DNA from: Streptoalloteichus hindustanus
GTDB lineage: Bacteria; Actinomycetota; Actinomycetes; Mycobacteriales; Pseudonocardiaceae
NCBI RefSeq assembly: GCF_900129375.1
Contig: NZ_FQVN01000008.1
Coordinates: forward strand, 186,001 to 250,000
DNA: 64,000 nucleotides
Direction of reading: 5' to 3'
The stretch's first letter is position 1; every line of letters starts with the position of its first letter. The notes beneath the pieces were generated by a model, which was given only the letters and a program-made list of their open reading frames with translations, was not told the DNA's origin and ran no database searches. Positions 44,581-51,651 of this stretch are shown one piece after another. Both the position numbers and the translations under genes were made by a program.

Positions 44581-45483
44581 ATGCGCGCCAGTTTCGTGTT
44601 CAGCGAGGTCATCACCGGTCTGCGCCGGAACGTGACGATGACCATCGCGATGATCCTGACGACCGCGATCTCGCTCGGCCTGCTCGGCGGTGGCCTGCTC
44701 GTCGTCCGGCTGATCGACAAGATGGACGACCGCTACCGGGACAAGGTCGAGGTGTCGGTCTACCTCAACAACGACGTCAGCGCGACCGACAAGACGTGCA
44801 GCAAGGACCCGTGCGCCGGGCTCCAGCGGGCGCTGCAGGCCAACTCGAACGTCGAGGCGGTCGCGTTCGAGAGCCGGGACGCGGCCTTCGACCGGTTCAA
44901 GCGGATCTTCGAGGGCAACCCCGAGCTGGTCGAGCTGGCCCGGCCGGAGGCCCTGCCCTCCTCGTTCCGGATTAAGCTGAAGGACCCGCAGCGCTTCAAC
45001 GCCATCAACCAGGAGTTCAGCGGCAAGCCGGGCGTGCAGCGCGTCGTCGACCAGGGCGAGTTCCTCAAGCGCCTGTTCAACGTGCTCACCGGCGTGCGCA
45101 ACGCGACCTTCGTGATCGCCCTGTTCCAGGCGCTGGCCGCGTTGTTGCTGATCTCCAACACGATCCAGCTCTCCGCGTTCACGCGGCGGACGGAGGTCGG
45201 CATCATGCGGTTGGTGGGGGCGACGCGCTGGTACACCCAGCTGCCGTTCCTCATCGAGGCCGTGGTCGCCGGGCTCATCGGCGCCCTGGTCGCCGTCGGC
45301 ATGCTGTTCCTGGGCAAGGCGACCTTCCTGGACAAGGTGCTGGAGTCGCCCATCCAGGCGGGGATCGTGCCGAAGCTGGGCATGGCCGACGTGGCCTACG
45401 TGTCGCCGATCCTGGTCCTCGTCGCGACCGTCGTCTCGGCGATCACCGGTTACGTCACGCTGCGCCTCTACGTGCGGCTCTGA
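44581..45483 (+). CDS. ftsX: Cell-division membrane protein FtsX
   Basis: A 300-residue protein with TM1 (about 21-42), an extracytoplasmic domain (about 45-165) and three C-terminal TMs (about 178-200, 220-245, 270-295), the FtsX fold. The external loop contains the two cysteines of CSKDPC, likely a disulfide as in mycobacterial FtsX, whose loop contacts the hydrolase RipC. The gene sits 52 bases behind ftsE, and ATG 44581 has a modest TGAGGA site. All four TMs and both loops are of normal size. Confidence 0.95.
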   Translation: MRASFVFSEVITGLRRNVTMTIAMILTTAISLGLLGGGLLVVRLIDKMDDRYRDKVEVSVYLNNDVSATDKTCSKDPCAGLQRALQANSNVEAVAFESRDAAFDRFKRIFEGNPELVELARPEALPSSFRIKLKDPQRFNAINQEFSGKPGVQRVVDQGEFLKRLFNVLTGVRNATFVIALFQALAALLLISNTIQLSAFTRRTEVGIMRLVGATRWYTQLPFLIEAVVAGLIGALVAVGMLFLGKATFLDKVLESPIQAGIVPKLGMADVAYVSPILVLVATVVSAITGYVTLRLYVRL

Positions 45484-45533
45484 GCCGCGCGTCAGGATGA
45501 AAACCGCTGGTCGAAGCACGTAGAGTCGGTGGC

Positions 45534-46010
45534 ATGGTCAGGGAACGCGGGCACAAGGTGATCGTGACGAACCGCAAGGCGCGTCACGACTACGCGGTGC
45601 TGGACACCTACGAGGCCGGCCTCGTGCTGGTCGGCACCGAGGTGAAGAGCCTGCGCGCCGGCCGCGCCTCCCTGGTCGACGCCTTCGCCACCGTCGACGA
45701 CGGCGAGGTGTGGCTGCGTGGCGTGCACATCCCGGAGTACGACCAGGGCACGTGGACCAACCACGAGCCCCGGCGCAACCGCAAGCTCCTGCTGCACCGC
45801 AACGAGATCCTGCGGCTGATCGGCAAGACCAAGGAGTCCGGGCTGAGCCTGGTACCGCTGTCCCTGTACTTCAAGGACGGCAAGGTCAAGGTCGAGCTGG
45901 CGCTGGCGAAGGGCAAGAAGTCCTACGACAAGCGGCAGGACCTGGCGAAGCGGGACGCCCAGCGGTACATGGCCAAGGCGGTCGGGCGGGCGGCCAAGGG
46001 CCGGCGCTGA
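45534..46010 (+). CDS. smpB: SsrA-binding protein SmpB
   Basis: A 158-residue beta-barrel protein. [10 protein letters not shown] (about 11-20), [14 protein letters not shown] (about 34) and [12 protein letters not shown] near the C-terminus are SmpB signatures; the basic C-terminal tail that enters the mRNA channel is present ([10 protein letters not shown]). SmpB delivers tmRNA to stalled ribosomes. ATG 45534 follows TAGAGT (45521-45526) by 7 bases. Its stop abuts the convergent acyltransferase stop at 46011 with no gap. The ssrA gene is 3.9 kb downstream. Confidence 0.96.
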   Translation: MVRERGHKVIVTNRKARHDYAVLDTYEAGLVLVGTEVKSLRAGRASLVDAFATVDDGEVWLRGVHIPEYDQGTWTNHEPRRNRKLLLHRNEILRLIGKTKESGLSLVPLSLYFKDGKVKVELALAKGKKSYDKRQDLAKRDAQRYMAKAVGRAAKGRR

Positions 46011-47363
46011 TCACGCCCGGCCCCCGCCGCGCCGCCCGACCAGCGCCACCCCGCCGACGACGGCGGCCACCCACACCAGGGGGCCCTCGACCAGCTCCGC
46101 GGTGAGGCCGGGCGCGGTCGCCGGGGCGAACCCGCCCGCGGTCAGGCCGAGCAGGCCGGCGGCGACCAGCGCGGTGCCCGCGGCGACCGGCCACACCCGG
46201 TGCTCCGGTCGGAACGGCCGCTCCCGCTCGAACCTCGTGAACAGGGCGAGCAGCGGGCGCAGCGTGAGGGCCAGCAGCGCGACCCACGGCAGGAGCCCCG
46301 CCAGCCAGCCGGGGCTGCCCGGGGCGGGAGTGGCGACGCCGATCCCGAGGACGAGCACGCCGGCCACCGCGGTCAGCGCCGTCATGTGCCACAGGTAGAC
46401 GGTCATCATGCGGGGCGCGGCCCAGCGGAGCGCGGCGGCCACCGGCCGGCGGGCGGTGAGCCGGAGCAGCAGCGGGCGGACGAGGGCGACCAGGCCGAGC
46501 TGGCCGGCGGTCAGCGCGAGCAGGCAGGCGGTGGGCGGGGCCATGTTGGACGTGGCGGCGCCGGGCAGCCCGATCATGCTCGTCGGGTAGGGGCCGAAGG
46601 CCACCATCAGCGCCAACAGGCCGTACCCCGTCACGCAGAGCAGCAGACCCTGCCACGCGGTCGGCGTGAGCGGCGTGCGCCGGGAGCCGTAGGCGATGCC
46701 GACCTGGTGGACCGCACCCCACACCAGCAGCACGTTGACGAACGCGAGCTCGGGCGGCAGGTCCCCGAACAGGCCGAACTGCACGCCGTCGACCAGCAGC
46801 GCGCCGCCGGCGAGGACGGCGAGCACCGACAGGCCCGACTGGTCGTGCCAGCGCACCGCCAGCGGGGTGAGCGCGACCGCGCCCAGGTAGGCGACCAGGA
46901 ACCACAGCAGCTGCGGGACGATGCCGGCGGCCAGCCGGACCGGCTGCTCCGGCGCGCCGAGCGTCAGCAGCAGGTGGGGGAGGGGCACCCAGACCGCGGC
47001 CAGCGGCAGCACCGGCAGGGCGAGCCGCCGCACCCGGCGGGCCAGCCACTCCGAGGCCTGCCCGCCCCTGGCCCGGTGCCGGCGGTAGGAGATGGCGTTC
47101 GCCGCGCCGCCTGCGAAGAAGACGAGGGGCATCACCTGGGTCACCCAGGTCACGGCCCACCACCCGGGGCTGCTCAGCGCGTTGCCCGCGATCAGCTCGG
47201 TCCCGTCGAAGGCGAGCACCGGCAGCAGCCAGTGCTGGATGACCACGAGGGCCAGCGCTCCGGTGCGGAGGACGTCGACCAGCGGGTCGCGGGCGGTGCC
47301 GACGGGGGCTGTCGTCCGGGTCGGTGGGTTCGCGGCGAGCGCTTCGCGGGGCAGGGTCTGCAC
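46011..47363 (-). CDS. Acyltransferase family 3 integral membrane protein
   Basis: A 450-residue protein with about ten TM helices of the acyltransferase-3/OafA type: DPLVDVLRTGALALVVIQHWL (first TM with the family's conserved Arg and His), FFAGGAANAISYRRHRARG, and a later MMTVYLWHMTALT, the typical histidine motif. These enzymes transfer acyl groups to extracytoplasmic glycans or antibiotics. GTG 47363 was chosen because the frame upstream lacks homology; no strong ribosome site is visible, so an alternative is possible. It is convergent with smpB, unrelated in role. Confidence 0.85.
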   Translation of the reverse strand: MQTLPREALAANPPTRTTAPVGTARDPLVDVLRTGALALVVIQHWLLPVLAFDGTELIAGNALSSPGWWAVTWVTQVMPLVFFAGGAANAISYRRHRARGGQASEWLARRVRRLALPVLPLAAVWVPLPHLLLTLGAPEQPVRLAAGIVPQLLWFLVAYLGAVALTPLAVRWHDQSGLSVLAVLAGGALLVDGVQFGLFGDLPPELAFVNVLLVWGAVHQVGIAYGSRRTPLTPTAWQGLLLCVTGYGLLALMVAFGPYPTSMIGLPGAATSNMAPPTACLLALTAGQLGLVALVRPLLLRLTARRPVAAALRWAAPRMMTVYLWHMTALTAVAGVLVLGIGVATPAPGSPGWLAGLLPWVALLALTLRPLLALFTRFERERPFRPEHRVWPVAAGTALVAAGLLGLTAGGFAPATAPGLTAELVEGPLVWVAAVVGGVALVGRRGGGRA

Positions 47364-47573
47364 GTGGACAACCCTGTCCGGAAAGTGATCCGGAAACACG
47401 CCCGCCAGCGCCCGTTTCCGCTGGTGAGCCTGCCTGGGGGCGGATGGTGGAGGTAGCCCCACCCCGAGACGCGCGATCGGGCTAGGGGTCGGTCTCAGGG
47501 ACGAGTGGGCCGGACCACGGGACGGGGCGCGGCGGGCGCCTTCGGTCTTGCCGGGCCCAGGACGGGGGACGAG

Positions 47574-47601
47574 TTGTCCACAGGCAGCCCAGTTGTCCAC
47601 A
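47574..47601 (+). promoter_or_regulatory. Pair of DnaA-box-like sequences
   Basis: Two exact TTGTCCACA sequences, same orientation, starts 19 bases apart (47574-47582, 47593-47601), 40 bases before the 42-bp repeat. The arrangement repeats that at 23013-23041. Confidence 0.5.
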
Positions 47602-47640
47602 GCCCAGCGTGAGGTGCTTTCACGCCGGGTGTGGGGTGGA

Positions 47641-47682
47641 TAGGCTGGAGCAGGGCTCGCCCCCCAGGGCGGGTGGGGGCTG
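47641..47682 (+). repeat. 42-bp promoter-like repeat, copy 2
   Basis: Differs from the copy at 42361-42402 only at position 12 (A for G). Starts with TAGGCT. It is convergent with the response-regulator gene and is not upstream of any plus-strand ORF, which favours a non-coding role. Confidence 0.6.
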
Positions 47683-47703
47683 ACCTGAGGAAGCCCGGAG
47701 ACG

Positions 47704-48345
47704 TCAGCTGTGGCTGAGGTAGGTGAGGACGGCCCGCACCCGGCGGTGCTCGTCCGAGGTCGGCTCCAGGTTCAGCTTGGCGAAGATGTTGCCGATGTGC
47801 TTCTCCACCGCGCCGTCCGAGACGACCAGGCCCCGGGCGATGGCCGTGTTCGAGCGACCCTCCGCCATCAGCCCGAGGACCTCCAGCTCGCGCGGGGTCA
47901 GCGCGTCCAGCGGGTTGCGCCGCCGCCCGAGCAGCTGCGAGATCACCTCGGGGTCGATCGACGTGCCCCCGTCGGCCACCCGCTGCACGGCGTCGACGAA
48001 GTCCGCCACGTCGGCCACCCGCTCCTTGAGCAGGTAGCCCACCCCCGCCGCGCCGGAGCCGATCAGCTCGATGGCGTAGTGCTCCTCCACGTACTGCGAC
48101 AGCACCAGGACCGACGTGCCAGGGAACCGCTTCCGCGCCTCCAGGGCCGCGCGCAGGCCCTCGTCCCGGAACGTCGGCGGCATCCGCACGTCGACGATCG
48201 CCAGGTCGGGACGGTGCTCGTCCAGGGCCGTCAACAGACCGGGACCGTCGCCGACAGCGGCGACGGTCTCGATCCCCTCGTCGGCCAGCAGTCTCTCGAC
48301 GCCAGCCCGCAGCAGGACGGAATCCTCTGCGATCACCACACGCAA
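47704..48345 (-). CDS. NarL/LuxR-type response regulator
   Basis: A 213-residue regulator. The receiver domain has the acidic pair E7/D8, phosphoacceptor D52 in AIVDVRMPP and a Lys in YLLKERV (about 105); the C-terminal LuxR helix-turn-helix is LTPRELEVLGLMAEGRSNTAIARGL (about 150-174) with KHIGNIFAKL. It pairs with the histidine kinase whose gene overlaps its own start: the kinase stop at 48333 lies inside. The start is TTG 48345, with GGAG nine bases upstream; GTG codons two or three residues later are alternatives. Targets are unknown. Confidence 0.9.
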   Translation of the reverse strand: MRVVIAEDSVLLRAGVERLLADEGIETVAAVGDGPGLLTALDEHRPDLAIVDVRMPPTFRDEGLRAALEARKRFPGTSVLVLSQYVEEHYAIELIGSGAAGVGYLLKERVADVADFVDAVQRVADGGTSIDPEVISQLLGRRRNPLDALTPRELEVLGLMAEGRSNTAIARGLVVSDGAVEKHIGNIFAKLNLEPTSDEHRRVRAVLTYLSHS

Positions 48346-49616
48346 GGCAGCTCCGCACGGATCTTGGTCGGCCCGCCCGGCGGGCTGTCCACGGTCACGA
48401 CGCCGTCAATCGTCGCAGCCCGGTCCGCCAGCCCGGCGAGCCCCCCTCCCGGCCGCGCCGTCGCCCCGCCCCGCCCGTCGTCGAAGATCTCCACGTAGAC
48501 CTTGTTGGTCGCGCCCAGCACCGTGATCGCGGCGGTCGTCGCCTCGGCGTACTTCGCCACGTTCGTCAGCGCCTCGGCCACCGTGAAGTACGCGATGCTC
48601 TCCACCGCGGCCGGCGGCCGCTGCGGCAGCTCGACCGTGACGTGCACGGGCACCGGGCAGCGTGCGGCCAGCGCGGACAGCGCCGCGTCCAGTCCCCGGT
48701 CGGCGAGCACCGCCGGGTAGATGCCGCGGGCCAGGTCGCGCAGCTCGGCGATGGCCTGCTTCGCCTCGACGTGCGCCTCCTCGATGAGCTCCCGAGCGCC
48801 GCCCGGGTCCTTGTCCAGCTTCGCCTTGGCCCGGCCCAGGTCCATCGCCAACGCCACCAGCCGCTGCTGGGCGCCGTCGTGCAGGTCCCGCTCGATGCGC
48901 CGGCGCTCCGCCTCCGCGGCGTCCACGCCCCGCGCCCGGCTGGTCTGCAGGTGCTCAGCCCTCGCGGCGAGCTCGGCGGCCTTCGTCGGCCGCAGCAGCG
49001 AGTGGGCGAGGGACCGGTGCCCCGTGGCCACCTTGCGCCCGAGGTAGACGGTGAGCAGCAGCATCGCCGCGCCGAACACGGACCACGGCAGCGCCTCCGC
49101 CGTCGAGTCGACGAACACCGCGCCGACGCTCTCCCCGAAGTAGAAGAGTGTGGCCGTGCCGTCGGGCAGGAACCGGAACCACACCGGCAGGGTCAGGAAG
49201 CCCAGCGACATCGCCCACAGCGCGACGACGAGGACGAACTCGATGATGCTCAGCGGGAACAGCAACACCAGGTAGGCGAGGTCGCGCCAGGTCGCCGGGT
49301 CGGCCATCAGGGCCCGCGTCCTGACGAACAGGCCGCCCGACGGCAGCGGTCGGTACGGGGACGGGACGTCCAGCCCCACGCCGCGCAGGCGCAGCCGCTC
49401 GAACTGGGCCCCGCCCCGCCAGACGACCATGGTCATGGCGAACAGGGGCACGCCCACCCAGACGATCGTCGTTCCCGCGCTCAGGACGATCAGCGGCAGC
49501 AGCAGGCAGAACCAGAACACACCGATCGGAAAGCTGAGCAGCAGATAGGCGAGGGCCGCGAGCGCGCTCGGTCGACTGGACGCGCTTCGCTCCGTCGGTG
49601 CTGTGGTGTCGGTCAT
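48333..49616 (-). CDS. Sensor histidine kinase, HisKA_3 family
   Basis: A 427-residue kinase. Four TM segments in the first 190 residues form a membrane sensor of the PF13796 type; then a HisKA_3 dimerisation domain with His246 in ERDLHDGAQQRLVALA, and an HATPase with N-box EALTNVAKYA and G1 DDGRGG. The C-terminus ends LPCVW. It phosphorylates the overlapping response regulator. ATG 49616 is selected because the folded TM region starts soon after; an ATG 21 bases upstream is a possible alternative. It is a self-contained minus-strand operon. Confidence 0.9.
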   Translation of the reverse strand: MTDTTAPTERSASSRPSALAALAYLLLSFPIGVFWFCLLLPLIVLSAGTTIVWVGVPLFAMTMVVWRGGAQFERLRLRGVGLDVPSPYRPLPSGGLFVRTRALMADPATWRDLAYLVLLFPLSIIEFVLVVALWAMSLGFLTLPVWFRFLPDGTATLFYFGESVGAVFVDSTAEALPWSVFGAAMLLLTVYLGRKVATGHRSLAHSLLRPTKAAELAARAEHLQTSRARGVDAAEAERRRIERDLHDGAQQRLVALAMDLGRAKAKLDKDPGGARELIEEAHVEAKQAIAELRDLARGIYPAVLADRGLDAALSALAARCPVPVHVTVELPQRPPAAVESIAYFTVAEALTNVAKYAEATTAAITVLGATNKVYVEIFDDGRGGATARPGGGLAGLADRAATIDGVVTVDSPPGGPTKIRAELPCVW

Positions 49617-49930
49617 GACCCCCGTGGTCCTCCCCATTCGTGTGCTGACCGGGTAAGCATCCCCGGTCGGAGGGAGTGGACAACATCGTGCTCACTGCCG
49701 GCCCCGGGGTGGGGCTGTCCCCACCCCCTGCCGGACGGCGCCGGCGACCTGGCCCGTGTGACGGGAGGCACCGGGCGGGTGGCGAGGCGCTCCGGTCGGC
49801 TGGGAAGACGTCGCCCACCTCGGGCGTTGCGCCACGTGGAGCCGGCGGACGACCTGGGACGACGGCGTCACCCGCAAAGGGAATGATCCCGGGGAGCTCA
49901 GACGTTATGCTGGTGTCCGATCCACGACAG
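49617..49930. other. Region between the histidine kinase and tmRNA, with the ssrA promoter
   Basis: These 314 bases contain no gene. The ssrA -10, TATGCT at 49906-49911, lies 19 bases before the mature 5' end; no strong -35 is visible 17-18 bases earlier. The kinase promoter must also be here. Confidence 0.5.
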
Positions 49931-50298
49931 GGGGGTGAACGGTTTCGACTCCGTACGTTGAGTCAGGGGAAGCGTGCCGGTGCAGGCAGGAGACCACCGC
50001 AAGCGTCGCTGCACACTGATAAGCGCCAACAAGAGTCGCGCTGACTTCGCCCTCGCCGCCTGAGGTTAGGTAGCGAAGTTGTCGGCCCGGGAGAGCCTCC
50101 GACCCGGTGTCCGGCATCATTGAGGAGGCTCCACCGTCAGGTTCGGTCGCGGGACCTGGCGGGACACTCACAGCGACTGGGCCCGTCACACCGGCTTGTC
50201 CGCAGGACCGGTGGGGCCGAGTAGAGGCAGAGCGGACTGCGCACGGAGAAGCCCTGATAAGGCGACGGAGGACGCGGGTTCGATTCCCGCCACCTCCA
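49931..50298 (+). ncRNA. ssrA: Transfer-messenger RNA (tmRNA)
   Basis: A 368-nt tmRNA. The 5' end GGGGGTG pairs with CACCTCC at the 3' end over seven bp; GGTTTCGACT after the acceptor arm and the T-arm GCGGGTTCGATTCCCGC are diagnostic. The CCA end is not encoded. The tag reading frame at 50025-50063 is GCC AAC AAG AGT CGC GCT GAC TTC GCC CTC GCC GCC TGA, giving ANKSRADFALAA, an actinobacterial ALAA-ending degradation tag. It rescues stalled ribosomes with SmpB, encoded 3.9 kb upstream. Confidence 0.96.
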
Positions 50299-50301
50299 CG
50301 G

Positions 50302-50356
50302 GCGACGGGCGACCCTGTCCACGGAAAGCGTGGACCGGGGTCGCCCGTCGCATTTT
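50302..50356 (+). terminator. Terminator of tmRNA
   Basis: A 14-bp perfect outer stem (50302-50315 with 50338-50351) encloses an inner GTCCAC/GTGGAC helix, then ATTTTG. It starts 3 bases after the mature end. Confidence 0.88.
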
Positions 50357-51651
50357 GGGGGGCCGAGCCCCCCAGACCCCCCACGGTGCGAGCTCCTCGC
50401 GACCCGGCCTGGTTGGCTTTCGTCTCACCAGCGCCTGTTTCGACTGGGGTGGGTTCCTCGGGCTTCGCCCTGGAACCCTCGTGCTCGCGGTGGCGTGGGG
50501 CCACCGAGGGCTTCGCCCCGGTGGCCTCGTTCACGGCTTAGGTGAACTGACCGGGAGCTTTGCCCCGGCGTCTTTCTCATACGTCTCCGCCTTCAGCCCG
50601 TTGCCCTCTTGGCTGGGGGCTGCTTCGAGCTTTTCTTGGCCGGTGGGGCCGCCGAGGGCTTCGCCCCGGCGGTCTCTTGGTCCTGACAGCTGTCTTCGCT
50701 GCTCATTCCCTGCATTGCCTGGTGAGGGCTTGGGTGGCTGATGCCACCGAGGGCTTCGCCCTCGTGGCCTGGTTCGCGGCTTAGGTGTTGCCCCGTCTTG
50801 GCTGCCGCTTCCCTCATTGCGTGCTGAGGGCTTGGGTGGCTGTTGGGCTTTCCTGGGCATTGGGATGGGTGGGGCCACCGAGGGCTTCGCCCTGGTGGCC
50901 TGACGCACAGTTGTGGGGCCGGGAATGACGGGCTCGTTCTGGGACGTGCCTCATGTGGCTATGGGTGTCCGGCTTGCTGTCCTGGCCCTCGGGCTTCGCG
51001 TCGGGCTGGATTCTTTCGGCTTGGTTCTCGGCGGGTGAGTTGTGCCCGGTCGAGGTGAGGGGGTCTCTCAGTCGGCCCGGCGTGCGTCTCTGGGGCCGGG
51101 GAGCAGCAACTGGCGGTTGGGTTCCGCGCGTGGTTGAAGAGGGATCGTGGCGGTTGGGGGCGGGCTTTCGTGAGATTGCCTGGTGAGAGGTGCTGTCAGG
51201 GGCTTGGCGCTGTGGGTTGTTGTGGGGGCGTCGCTTCGAGCTGGGCTCTGATTGATCACCTGGGGTGGCTTGGTTTCTTTTCCTGATAGGGGTTTTTGAG
51301 TTCGCTCCTGCGCTGGGATCCAGCCCTTGCCGTGCTACCTGTGTGGTCGAGGACACTTTCGTTCCGGCGTGCCGATTCGGTGGGTGTGCTTTTGGCGTTG
51401 CTCCACTGGCCGGATGGACGAGGTGGGACGGGCCGGGCGGCTGATGCCGGGGGTGTTGGGGGCCGCGCATGCTGGTGGTGTTGCCGGTTTCGGGGCCGGC
51501 GGTTTTGGGGAGATGGCCTCCGCCTGCTCATCCCCGCACGGGGGTGGGGGTGGGCAGGCGAGCAGGCCGTCGGCCGGGTGATGACCTGGTCTGGGAAGCC
51601 CTCGACGCTTGTGGCCCGCGTGCCTCGGGCCCGTGATTTCCTGCTGCTCGG
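50357..51651. other. Non-coding GT-skewed tract behind tmRNA
   Basis: About 1.3 kb with no gene I can support. The plus strand is rich in T and G, GC is lower than in neighbours, and the first 540 bases carry the hairpin repeats listed separately. The opening GGGGGGCCGAGCCCCCC can form a further hairpin (about 50357-50373). Minus-strand open frames translate into repeats of GEALGGP/AKPSVAP, a product of the hairpin repeats, not of coding selection. Confidence 0.6.
50451..50900 (+). repeat. Array of five UUCG-type hairpin repeats
   Basis: Five related hairpins with a GGGCTTCGCCC core: 50451-50478 (arms GGGTTCC/GGAACCC), 50499-50526 (GGCCACC/GGTGGCC), 50647-50674 (GGCCGCC/GGCGGTC), 50743-50768 (GCCAC/GTGGC) and 50873-50900 (GGCCACC/GGTGGCC). 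Stem arms change together, keeping pairing. The second and fourth copies are also followed by a shared GGCTTAGGTG (50535-50544 and 50779-50788), so a larger unit of about 243 bases was duplicated. Weak further copies lie near 50545 and 50985. Confidence 0.75.

Larger units (their letters stand above)
47364..47703. other. Intergenic region with DnaA-like boxes and a repeat
   Basis: This 340-base gap lies between the acyltransferase start and the end of the response regulator. It has two TTGTCCACA boxes (47574, 47593) and the second copy of the 42-bp element (47641-47682). No gene is seen. A minus-strand frame exists across it but it is out of character with local codon bias. Confidence 0.5.

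Noticed and set aside
50451..50900. A CRISPR array
   Set aside because: Repeats are hairpins of changing arm sequence with irregular spacing of 50-150 bases; no cas genes and no constant repeat.
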